NCBI RefSeq assembly: GCF_002699985.1
Contig: NZ_LKBT01000012.1
Coordinates: forward strand, 251,449 to 315,448
Direction of reading: 5' to 3'
Length of the DNA stretch: 64,000 nt
Source of the DNA: Pseudomonas sp. ICMP 561
GTDB lineage: Bacteria; Pseudomonadota; Gammaproteobacteria; Pseudomonadales; Pseudomonadaceae
The notes beneath the pieces were generated by a model. The model was not told the DNA's origin and ran no database searches. It saw only the letters and a list, made by a program, of their open reading frames with translations. The position numbers and the translations under genes were made by a program. Of the stretch, positions 27,025-34,847 are shown piece after piece. Positions within the stretch are counted from its first letter, which is position 1; each line of letters opens with the position of its first letter.

Positions 27025-27565
27025 AGAGGCGAAATATCCCTGCGCTACAGAGAGCGACAGAGTGGGCAGTACACTTTGTCCTCTGGCTGTTTTTATTTGA
27101 GCAGGTCACGAAGGTGCTCTTTGAGCTCCTCTGGCAGGTCGTAATCTCTGTTGGAGCGAGGCTTGCCCGCGAATCAGTCGATGAGGTTAGTCATGTACTC
27201 CGCGTTATCCTCTTCGCGGGCAAGCCTCGCTCCAACAGGAACCGCGATTTACTATTCAGTCCAGCTTCGCAGGATCGTGCAACGAACAGCGCTGATCGGG
27301 CAAACCCTGCGGCCCCAGGCGGCAGTACAATTTCAGGGCGCTGAAGCTGCAGGCAGGCATGCAGCGATGGATACACGACGCTTATTGCAGTAGACCTCAT
27401 CAAGGTGCATCGACATAATGTCGGCCGCTGTTTGCCTATAACAATTCCTTCCCGCTTTGATTGCCCGGTCGACGAGCGATCAGCGCCAAGTCATATCAGC
27501 TTGACCATACCTTTTAAAAACCAGATCGGTGTTCATCCGTCTGGCGCTTCGCTATTGGAGTTCGA
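27025..27565. other. 541-bp intergenic region containing a REP palindrome
   Basis: Divergent gap between the DMT and MFS exporters. Apart from the palindrome at 27148-27238 it holds short open frames on both strands without ribosome sites or recognisable family features. I see no convincing gene. Promoters for both flanking genes are expected here. Confidence 0.6.
27148..27238. repeat. REP-type palindrome (GCGAGGCTTGCCCGC class)
   Basis: Perfect 25-bp inverted repeat (27148-27172 and 27214-27238, 41-bp spacer). The arm CTGTTGGAGCGAGGCTTGCC differs from the 22630 copy by one base (TGTTGG for TGTAGG), and the same change is mirrored in the other arm, indicating compensatory maintenance of pairing. 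Confidence 0.9.
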
Positions 27566-28723
27566 ATGCTGTTACCCATTCTGCTGCTGTCGGCCGCAGG
27601 CTTTACTGTGCTGACGACCGAATTTGTCATTGTTGGCTTGCTGCCGGGGATCGCCCGGGACCTTGAGGTGAGCATCCCGCAAGCCGGGTTGCTGGTGACG
27701 TTGTTCGCCTTTACGGTGGCCTGTTTCGGTCCATTTCTGACGGCGTATTTCGCGCGCTTTGAACGCAAGAAGCTCTTCGTCACCATGATGGTGTTGTTTG
27801 CGCTTGCCAATACCCTTGCGGCGCTGAGTCCCAATATCGCTGTAATGGGGATTGCGCGACTTATACCTGCACTCGGGTTGCCAGTGTTCTGGGCGTTGGC
27901 CAGCGAGACTGCGGTCGATCTGGTTGGACCCGAGCACGCGGGGCGGGCCATGGCAAAAATCACGTTTGGGATCGTCTGCGCCACGGTGTTTGGCATCCCG
28001 GTGGGCACGCTGGTCGCCGATGCCGTGGGCTGGCGTATGGCGTTCGGCATGCTCGCGGTGCTGGCGCTGGCCAAAGCGTTGCTGCTGTTTGTTTACCTGC
28101 CGACCATTCACGTCAACCGGCAGGACGTTTCGTTGCGCGAGCAAATGAAAGTTCTGCGCAGCCCGGTCCTGCAAGGCCACGTGTTGCTGTCCGTATTAGT
28201 GTTCTCCGGGATGTTCACGGCCTACACCTACCTGGCCGACATCCTCGAACGGCTGGCCGGTTTCAACGGCACCGTAGTGGGTTGGTGCCTCATGGCGTTT
28301 GGCGCCGTGGGCCTGATCGGCAACTCATTGGGCGGGCGAGCGGTGGACAAGCATCCGCTGATGGCCTCGATTGTGTTCTGCGCGTTCATGGTGGCGGGCA
28401 TGGTCGCTTTGATCCCGAGCATTCATTCGCCGGTTTTTCTGGCGATGGCGTTGGCGACCTGGGGGATTACTCAGGCGGCGTTGTTCCTGGTCAGCCATGT
28501 GCGGGTCATGAAAGCCGCTGAGGGCGCGACGGCTTTTGGCGCGTCACTGAACATTTCGGGTGCCAATCTGGGCATCGGCCTGGGTGCGATAGTGGGCGGC
28601 CGAATGATTGATTCGTTCGGCCTGCAGAGTCTTGGCTACGCCGCCGCAGGCTTTGTCGGGCTTTCCATTCTGCTCGCTGTTCTGTTGATGGGGCGGCCGG
28701 TTTCACAGCCGCTGCCGGAGTAA
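27566..28723 (+). CDS. MFS transporter, DHA1 (AraJ-like) family
   Basis: A 385-residue, twelve-helix major facilitator. The N-terminal ETEFVIVGLLPGIARDL-type stretch (TTEFVIVGLLPGIARDL) and the loop with RFERKK followed by TM3 are typical of DHA1 sugar or drug exporters. ATG 27566 has TTGGAG eight bases upstream. Substrate unknown. Followed 145 bp later by a MATE exporter and then a TetR regulator on the same strand, so the three may form one efflux block. Confidence 0.88.
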   Translation: MLLPILLLSAAGFTVLTTEFVIVGLLPGIARDLEVSIPQAGLLVTLFAFTVACFGPFLTAYFARFERKKLFVTMMVLFALANTLAALSPNIAVMGIARLIPALGLPVFWALASETAVDLVGPEHAGRAMAKITFGIVCATVFGIPVGTLVADAVGWRMAFGMLAVLALAKALLLFVYLPTIHVNRQDVSLREQMKVLRSPVLQGHVLLSVLVFSGMFTAYTYLADILERLAGFNGTVVGWCLMAFGAVGLIGNSLGGRAVDKHPLMASIVFCAFMVAGMVALIPSIHSPVFLAMALATWGITQAALFLVSHVRVMKAAEGATAFGASLNISGANLGIGLGAIVGGRMIDSFGLQSLGYAAAGFVGLSILLAVLLMGRPVSQPLPE

Positions 28724-28868
28724 ATCGCAAAGGCCTCCACACCCTTGGTCGGCCCTCAGTAGATATCGCGCAACGGCGATAGCAACCGAACCTGCTCACC
28801 GCTAGAATCGCCGCCTGAATGAGCTTCGCCACTGCTGCTGGCGAAGTATTGCCTGTTTGGGGAATGTG

Positions 28869-30230
28869 ATGGCGGTAGCCCGCGCGAAGTTTACTGAAGG
28901 GCTTATAGCACGCCATATCCTGGTGATGACCAGCACTGGCGCCCTGAGCCTGTTCGCAGTGTTTCTGGTAGACATCCTGACGCTGGTCTATGTCTCCATG
29001 CTGCACCAGCCCTTGCTGCTGGCTGCGGTCGGCATCGCCAAGGTATTGATCTTTCTCAACAGTGCTTTGGCCAACGGTTTGATTATCGCGGCGGCGACGG
29101 TGTTGTCCGAGCGTATCGGGCATCGTGCGACCAAGGCTGTCTCGCGCTTCACCGCCAGCCTTATGTTGATGGTGCTTGTCGTGTGCGGTCTATCAGCTGC
29201 CTTGCAACTGGCGTTGATCGTTCCGGTGACTCATCTGTTAGGTGCGGATGCTGCGACTTATGAAGCAGCACGGGTGTTTATCTGGCTGACGTTGCCGTTC
29301 AGTGTGCTGCAGTCGTTGATGCAGATGACGGCGCAAATCCTGCGCACGGCCGGGGATAGTCGTCGGGCGCTGTGGGTGGTGCTGTCGGGTGCTGCCACAC
29401 TGGCTATTGCTGATCCATTGCTGATTTTCGTCTTTGGTCTGGGGCTGGAAGGCGCAGGCCTTTCCTATGCCTTGTCTGCGTTAATGTCTGCCTGCCTGGG
29501 GCTGTATTGGGTACGTCGCCATGTCGGGCTGACGATGTCCATCAAGCTCAAACTGCTGCGCATGCATGTCAGGCGCACGTTCAGGGTTGCCTTGCCTGCG
29601 ATGGTGGGCAATTTGGCGACCCCGGTGGGGGTGGCGTATCTTGTCTCGAGCGTGGCTACTTTCGGTACCTCGGCCCTGGCGGCAATGGCGGTCCTTGATC
29701 GGGTCTTGCAGTTTTCCTACTGCGCTTTTTTTGCCTTGCCGAGTGCATTGGCACCGGTGCTGGGACAGAATATCGGTGCTCATCTGGATCAGCGGACCCA
29801 TTCGGCAATTGCCTTTACCCGCAAACTGGTCATTGTCTATGGCCTGGTTGTCTGGGGATTGTTGCTGTTGGCAAGCCGGCCTGTTGCGGACTTCTACGAC
29901 CTGGAAGGTGAAGGCCGAGTGCTGTTTCTTGCGTTCTGCCAGTTTGGCGGTGGTTTGTGGGTGCTCATTGGCCTGGATTTCGTCTCGATTGCGGTGTTCG
30001 TGACGATGCAGCGGCCATGGCTGGTCGCTGTGTTTGCCTGGCTTCGGTCAACGATCGGTACAGTGCCGTTCATATTCGCGGGCACGCACCTGTTCGGAAG
30101 CAGCGGGTTGATGCCGGGTACGTTTACCGGTAACGCGTTGATCGCATTGACGTCGACCTGGGTCGCGTCCATCACCGCCAGGCGATTCTTTATACGTCGG
30201 GCCCAGCCAGCGAGCGTCGGGAAAATTTGA
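28869..30230 (+). CDS. MATE family multidrug/sodium efflux transporter
   Basis: A 453-residue protein with about twelve helices in two MatE repeats; the first begins at LVMTSTGALSLFAVFLVDILT, and the second near GNLATPVGVAYLVSSVATFGT. MATE proteins expel cationic drugs using Na+ or H+. The ATG at 28869 has GGGGA upstream; TTG 28857 is in frame but less likely. A small hairpin (CTTCGCCA/TGGCGAAG, 28824-28846) lies in the leader. The TetR gene starts 22 bp after the stop. Confidence 0.88.
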   Translation: MAVARAKFTEGLIARHILVMTSTGALSLFAVFLVDILTLVYVSMLHQPLLLAAVGIAKVLIFLNSALANGLIIAAATVLSERIGHRATKAVSRFTASLMLMVLVVCGLSAALQLALIVPVTHLLGADAATYEAARVFIWLTLPFSVLQSLMQMTAQILRTAGDSRRALWVVLSGAATLAIADPLLIFVFGLGLEGAGLSYALSALMSACLGLYWVRRHVGLTMSIKLKLLRMHVRRTFRVALPAMVGNLATPVGVAYLVSSVATFGTSALAAMAVLDRVLQFSYCAFFALPSALAPVLGQNIGAHLDQRTHSAIAFTRKLVIVYGLVVWGLLLLASRPVADFYDLEGEGRVLFLAFCQFGGGLWVLIGLDFVSIAVFVTMQRPWLVAVFAWLRSTIGTVPFIFAGTHLFGSSGLMPGTFTGNALIALTSTWVASITARRFFIRRAQPASVGKI

Positions 30231-30252
30231 ATGCAGTTGTTATCGGATTTTT

Positions 30253-30903
30253 ATGTCAGTTGACGAATCAGGGAATGAATCAGGCGAAGAGCTTTCGCCG
30301 AAGCGTCGCCGGGCCCCCAAAGGGGAGATGCGCAGAACTGCGTTGCTGGACGCGGCCACGGTTATTTTCGCCCGGGACGGCTACAGCAGCGCGTCGATGC
30401 GCGATGTTGCGTCGCTTGCCGGTATCACCACTGTAGGCCTGCTGCATCACTTCCCGAATAAAGAGGCGTTGCTGGCTGCACTGCTGGAGCGCCGTGATCA
30501 ACGGGTGACTTCGAGGTTTCGCGATCTCACGACCGAACTGACACTGACCGGCTTTCTCAAGTTCTTGAGGTTGAGCATGGGGTTCAGTATCGAGGACGCT
30601 GCCGAATGTCAGGCGTCTATGGTGATGAACACCGAAAGCCTGTCTGACGCACACCCGGCGTGTGCCTGGCACAAGGAACGCTTTCATCTCACCCACGATC
30701 ATGCTCGCGGTCATTTGACGGCGTTGATAGAGGCTGGGGAAATTCGCGCGGACATTGACATCAAGGCCATGGCCCAGGAGATTTTCTCGGTCATGGATGG
30801 CTTGCAGATTCAGTGGCTGAGAAGCCCTGAAGAGGTGGACGTGATGGCGGTGTTCGACATCTATTTGCGGCGCTTGGGGAAGGACATTCAGGCTCATCCC
30901 TGA
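30253..30903 (+). CDS. TetR/AcrR family transcriptional regulator
   Basis: A 216-residue regulator. The DNA-binding helix-turn-helix is near residues 25-72 (LLDAATVIFARDGYSSASMRDVA, then HHFPNKEALLAAL). The C-terminal ligand domain includes a conserved SDAHPACAWHKERF stretch. It lies 22 bp downstream of the MATE gene and 17 bp before the convergent GH3 stop, so it most likely controls the MATE exporter, though beta-glucosidase control is possible. An 8-bp hairpin (CAGGCTCA/TGAGCCTG, 30889-30908) spans its stop. Confidence 0.9.
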   Translation: MSVDESGNESGEELSPKRRRAPKGEMRRTALLDAATVIFARDGYSSASMRDVASLAGITTVGLLHHFPNKEALLAALLERRDQRVTSRFRDLTTELTLTGFLKFLRLSMGFSIEDAAECQASMVMNTESLSDAHPACAWHKERFHLTHDHARGHLTALIEAGEIRADIDIKAMAQEIFSVMDGLQIQWLRSPEEVDVMAVFDIYLRRLGKDIQAHP

Positions 30904-30919
30904 GCCTGAATGCTGACGC

Positions 30920-33664
30920 TTAGTAGGTCTGTGCGGCGTTAACCTGCACGGCCTTGCGCAGCGGCACTGGCAGTGGGTTGCTGTCGCGGGTGGTCAGGTG
31001 TTCCGGGAACAGCGTGGTCAAAGTGCGGTTCAGGGTCAGGTTCTCTGAGTCGGAACCCACGAGAATCTTGAACTTGCCTGCATCCACATCCCAGCTCGCG
31101 GTCTTGTCGACGTAGTAGGCCAGGGAGCGCGAGTCAATCGGGATGCTTACGGTCTTGCTCTCGCCCGGTTGCAGGTACACCTTGGTGAAGCCTTTGAGTT
31201 CTTTCTCCGGACGATCAACCGCAGGTTTCACCGGTTGCACATACAGCTGCGCCACTTCGAAGCCAGCCTTGTCGCCGGTGTTGGTCAGCGTGAACTTCAC
31301 GTCGATGGTAGCGCCAGGACTCAGCACGTTGGTCGACAGTTTCAGATCGCTATAACCGAACGTGGTGTACGACAGACCGTAGCCAAACGGGTAGAGCGGT
31401 TTTGCGTGTTTCTTGTCATAACCGCGATAGCCCATGTACAGGCCTTCGCTGTAGGTCATCTCGGTCAGGGCATTGTTGCCACGGTAAGCAGCCGGGTCCG
31501 GATAGGACGCATAGCTCGGGTTATCTTCGATTTTTTTGTCGATGGTGATCGGCAGTTTGCCCGATGGGTTGACCTTGCCATACAGGATCTCGGCCAGTGC
31601 CTGACCGCCTTGCTGACCCGGGAACCAGGCTTGCAGGGTAGCGCCGACTTTGCTTGCCCAAGGCTGCATGTCTGCAACTCCGCCGCCGTGCATCACCACG
31701 ATGGTGTTGGGGTTGGCGCGGGTCACAAAGCTGATCAGCTCAGCCTGTTGGTCGGGCAGTTCGAAACCGTGGTCGGAACCTTCGCCTTCATGCTCGTAGT
31801 TGGAGCCAGTGGCGACGACTACCGCGTCGTATTTCGACAGATCCTTGGGTGGGCGCAGGGATGCCCAGCTCATCTGTACGCCAGTAACACCGCCCAGTGC
31901 CGGGATGAAGTTGCCCTGCACGCGCTGGTATTCAAGCTTCACGGAGTACGACTTGCCTGCCACTAGCGCAGGGGTTTTGCCAGAGGTGGTCATGGCGTTC
32001 ACGACGTCGGCGGAGTACGGCACGCCGTCGCTCTGCAACACCAGCTCATCGTTGACCCACAGTTTGTAAGGACCGTCTGCACGCACTTTGAACACGTGAG
32101 CGCCGGAAACCGTCGGCTTGATGTTCGCCGTAAAACGAGCCGAGAACGCACCCGCTGAAGGGCTGAAACCGGATACAGCGGTGGTGCCTGCGTTGGTTTC
32201 GTTGGTGCCGGTGGTCCAGTTGAGGTTCACACCCGGCTCGACGCGGGTCACGCTCGGGCTGCCCGAAAAGCTGGTGTTGGAAAAGTACTCGGCTTTCACG
32301 CCAGAGTTGTTCACACCGTTGCTACCCGTGGCAGGCTGATACCAGGCTGCGGATTTCGGGTTAAGGCTCAGCTCGGACAGATAAGTGACATTCGAGCTGC
32401 TCGACGCCAGTTGCTGCAAACCGCTTAGCTCGGTGACGTAGCTGTTGGGCGGCGAGTTGGCCGTGCCGAATGGCGATGCCGGTGCTTCGTGTGCCCAGTC
32501 GCCGATCACTGCGATTTTGGCAGTCTTGGCCAGTGGCAGCAGCGGTTTGCCTTCCGTGGTGTTTTCGTTGCGCAACAGCACGATGGATTCACGCGCGGTG
32601 TTCAATGCTGCGCGTGCGCCGTACTCCGGATGGTCCAGCGTCTTCGCAGTGTTGAGGTTTTCCTGGAAGTCGTAGCTGACGATGGCGCGAAGGTTGCGCT
32701 TGACCTTGTCATCGATGACGTTCTGGGTCAGCTGACCGCTCCAGAGATACGGCAGCAGGTTGGCTTCGGTAAATTGCAGACCCGACGGCATGTCGATATC
32801 GGTCCCTGCCCAGGCTCCCTTGAACGCATCGTGAATGGCGTTGAAGTCACTGATTACAGTGCCCTGATAGCCCCATTCGCCCTTGAGCACTTCAGTGATC
32901 AGGTGGTGGTTTTCGCAGGCGTAGTCACCGTTGATTTTGTTGAATCCGCACATGATCGAGGCGACGTTCGAGTTTTTCACCATCGACTCGAAGCCTGGCA
33001 GATACAGCTCGCGCAGGGTGCGTTCGTCAGCGATGACGTTGACCGCCTGACGATTGGCTTCCTGTTCGTTGGCCAGGTAGTGCTTGCCGCTGGCCTGGAT
33101 GCCTTGCGCCTGAATGGCGTTGACCACCGCCGGAGCCAGAACCGCACCGAGGAATGGATCTTCACCGCTCATGTACTCGGCAGAACGACCGTTGTAGGGC
33201 GTGCGGTACAGGTTGACGCCCGGTGACAGCATTTGCTGGCCGCCCGAGATGCGGGTTTCGTAGGCGATGGCCAGGCCGAACTCTTTGGCGCGGTTGATGC
33301 TCCAGGTCGCCGCGAGGGCAGACTGTGACGGGTACTGCGCACCAAAAGTGGCGTTGTTGACGTGCACGCCCATGGACGAGTCATACGCCGTGGTGCCCTT
33401 GATGCCCCACTTGAGCAGCGGCGGAATCATGTGCCCGTCGTTGACGCGAGTGAAGTTGATCTTCTCGGACTGGTTCATGTTGTCGAGGATCGAGCTGACA
33501 CGGGCTTCAACCTCGTTGCCGGTGGCTGGCGTCACCGCTGCGAGTGCCATGTTGGCTTGCAGAATGCCGAAAGTCAGCAGGCTCAGGCCGAGGGTGTGTT
33601 TGAAGGCTGACAAGGCGGGCGTCCTTTTTGTGGAGGCAATCGACTGATAGTTGGAAGGGGTCAT
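30920..33664 (-). CDS. Exported glycoside hydrolase family 3 beta-glucosidase with PA14 domain
   Basis: A 914-residue secreted enzyme. A signal peptide covers about residues 1-43 (hydrophobic LGLSLLTFGILQANMALA). The GH3 N-domain has GKHYLANEQE and the nucleophile aspartate D273 in VISDFNAI. The GH3 C-domain is interrupted near residues 450-580 by a PA14 carbohydrate-binding module (VKAEYFSNTSF to WVNDELVLQ). A fibronectin-III-like domain ends the protein (NTGDKAGFEVAQLYV). It should release glucose or related sugars from beta-glucosides in the periplasm or outside. The ATG overlaps the stop of a small exported protein gene (ATGA), supporting this start despite a weak ribosome site. Confidence 0.93.
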   Translation of the reverse strand: MTPSNYQSIASTKRTPALSAFKHTLGLSLLTFGILQANMALAAVTPATGNEVEARVSSILDNMNQSEKINFTRVNDGHMIPPLLKWGIKGTTAYDSSMGVHVNNATFGAQYPSQSALAATWSINRAKEFGLAIAYETRISGGQQMLSPGVNLYRTPYNGRSAEYMSGEDPFLGAVLAPAVVNAIQAQGIQASGKHYLANEQEANRQAVNVIADERTLRELYLPGFESMVKNSNVASIMCGFNKINGDYACENHHLITEVLKGEWGYQGTVISDFNAIHDAFKGAWAGTDIDMPSGLQFTEANLLPYLWSGQLTQNVIDDKVKRNLRAIVSYDFQENLNTAKTLDHPEYGARAALNTARESIVLLRNENTTEGKPLLPLAKTAKIAVIGDWAHEAPASPFGTANSPPNSYVTELSGLQQLASSSSNVTYLSELSLNPKSAAWYQPATGSNGVNNSGVKAEYFSNTSFSGSPSVTRVEPGVNLNWTTGTNETNAGTTAVSGFSPSAGAFSARFTANIKPTVSGAHVFKVRADGPYKLWVNDELVLQSDGVPYSADVVNAMTTSGKTPALVAGKSYSVKLEYQRVQGNFIPALGGVTGVQMSWASLRPPKDLSKYDAVVVATGSNYEHEGEGSDHGFELPDQQAELISFVTRANPNTIVVMHGGGVADMQPWASKVGATLQAWFPGQQGGQALAEILYGKVNPSGKLPITIDKKIEDNPSYASYPDPAAYRGNNALTEMTYSEGLYMGYRGYDKKHAKPLYPFGYGLSYTTFGYSDLKLSTNVLSPGATIDVKFTLTNTGDKAGFEVAQLYVQPVKPAVDRPEKELKGFTKVYLQPGESKTVSIPIDSRSLAYYVDKTASWDVDAGKFKILVGSDSENLTLNRTLTTLFPEHLTTRDSNPLPVPLRKAVQVNAAQTY

Positions 33665-33912
33665 GGACGTTGCGCCTGCGCTGGAGCGTCATCGGTGACC
33701 ACCGGTGCGTCGAGCACGGCAGAAGGGCCTTTTGCCGTTGCTGTGCTGACATTGGCAACGCCAGTCAGTTGGTCGCGCTTGGCCTCGACCTGCACGCGAA
33801 CCTGTTCTGTGGAAGTTGCAGTGTTGGTTGCAGAACCAGAGTCCGCCAAGGCAGACAAACTATGGGCGCAGAGCAGCACTGCGCTGAAAACAGACAGCAT
33901 GGGTCTGGTCAT
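33661..33912 (-). CDS. Small exported protein, translationally coupled to the GH3 enzyme
   Basis: An 83-residue protein with a signal peptide (MTRPMLSVFSAVLLCAHSLSALA) and a low-complexity mature part rich in Thr, Val, Ala and Gln (SATNTATSTEQVRVQV). Its TGA overlaps the GH3 ATG by four bases, so the enzyme is probably made only when this frame is translated. It may be an assembly or anchoring partner, or act purely as a coupled leader. No family recognised. Confidence 0.62.
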   Translation of the reverse strand: MTRPMLSVFSAVLLCAHSLSALADSGSATNTATSTEQVRVQVEAKRDQLTGVANVSTATAKGPSAVLDAPVVTDDAPAQAQRP

Positions 33913-34497
33913 CGATTAAATCTCGATTAATGGTTTGAGGAAAATAAACAAACGCGGTTGCGGCGATCAGCCGAACGTTAAGTCCAGCGCCAGGATTAAA
34001 AGTTCACTGACGAATAGAATATTTGTCTAAATGTTTTTATTAAATGGTGGCACTTGGCCTTAACCGCTGTTTTTTCCTGTTTTTCCGAGCTTTTGTCGGC
34101 TGTTAATAAAGGTTTTAACGTGATTTCTTGGTGAAAAATGCTAACAAAAATAGATTTAATTGATTTTAAATTCATTTTTATGGTGGTAAATCAGTTAAAA
34201 ATTGCTATTTAGTAAACCTAATTGCAGTTAGGTTTAGCGTTCTGGTAAGCTTTGATCACTGTGGATAGTTGGTGTTTTTATTGGTGAACTTCTTCTGTTT
34301 AATTTTTTTTATAAAAGGTTATCGCTGTTTTCAGGCGCTTTGTGAATTAAAGAGTTTTTTGTCCAGCTGCGATAATTAATATCTAAAGTCTCGGTTTGCC
34401 ACGCGGGCATGTGATCGTGCGCATGCGATGTAAAAGTCTGCGCATTAAGATTTTTGTTTGTGGCAGAAGAGCATCTTTTCTTCGACTTATTCTTCAG
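33913..34497. other. AT-rich intergenic region
   Basis: About 585 bp without a convincing gene. The part from 33990 to 34395 is visibly far more AT-rich than the flanks, with runs such as TTTAATTTTTTTTATAAAAGG. It should carry the promoter of the coupled GH3 pair. The composition suggests binding by H-NS-like MvaT/MvaU proteins, which is inference only. Confidence 0.55.
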
Positions 34498-34827
34498 ATG
34501 CCTTCGCTTATGCCGTCCCCCCTTGCTGAATCCCCCCGACTGATAGCCGTAGATGACCGATACAGGGTTGACCTCGCGGTACTGACTGCCGTCCGGGCGC
34601 TGAATCTTGCAGGCTCAAGAAAGCTCACGTTCGGCCAGATTTACACCCGACTGATTCGCTCCCAGGCACGCGTTCCAACGATCACGGAGTGCGTAGTGGC
34701 TGTGGATTTATTGGTAAAGGAGGGGCTGCTGGTGTCGGAGCGGGTGCTGGATGAGGATCCGGCGTTTCCGTACACACAGCACATCATCAGTGGGCTGACC
34801 GAGATTAGCGCAGCCCTGCTGATTTAG
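34498..34827 (+). CDS. Hypothetical protein with possible winged-helix fold
   Basis: A protein of about 109 residues from ATG 34498; longer frames from ATG 34423 or TTG 34396 exist, so the start is uncertain. The body (YRVDLAVLTAVRALNLAG, FGQIYTRLIRSQARVPTITE, VDLLVKEGLLVSERVLD) has a helix-helix-helix then strand pattern resembling a winged-helix DNA-binding domain, with the VKEGLLVSER part like a PadR-type wing. It is convergent with the hybrid kinase, 20 bp apart. No family assigned. Confidence 0.55.
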   Translation: MPSLMPSPLAESPRLIAVDDRYRVDLAVLTAVRALNLAGSRKLTFGQIYTRLIRSQARVPTITECVVAVDLLVKEGLLVSERVLDEDPAFPYTQHIISGLTEISAALLI

Positions 34828-34847
34828 GAGAGGTCAACAAAAGAGTG

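Noticed and set aside
27151..27393. Plus- and minus-strand short frames around the REP palindrome
   Set aside because: They run through the inverted repeat and lack ribosome sites; the repeat itself explains their openness.
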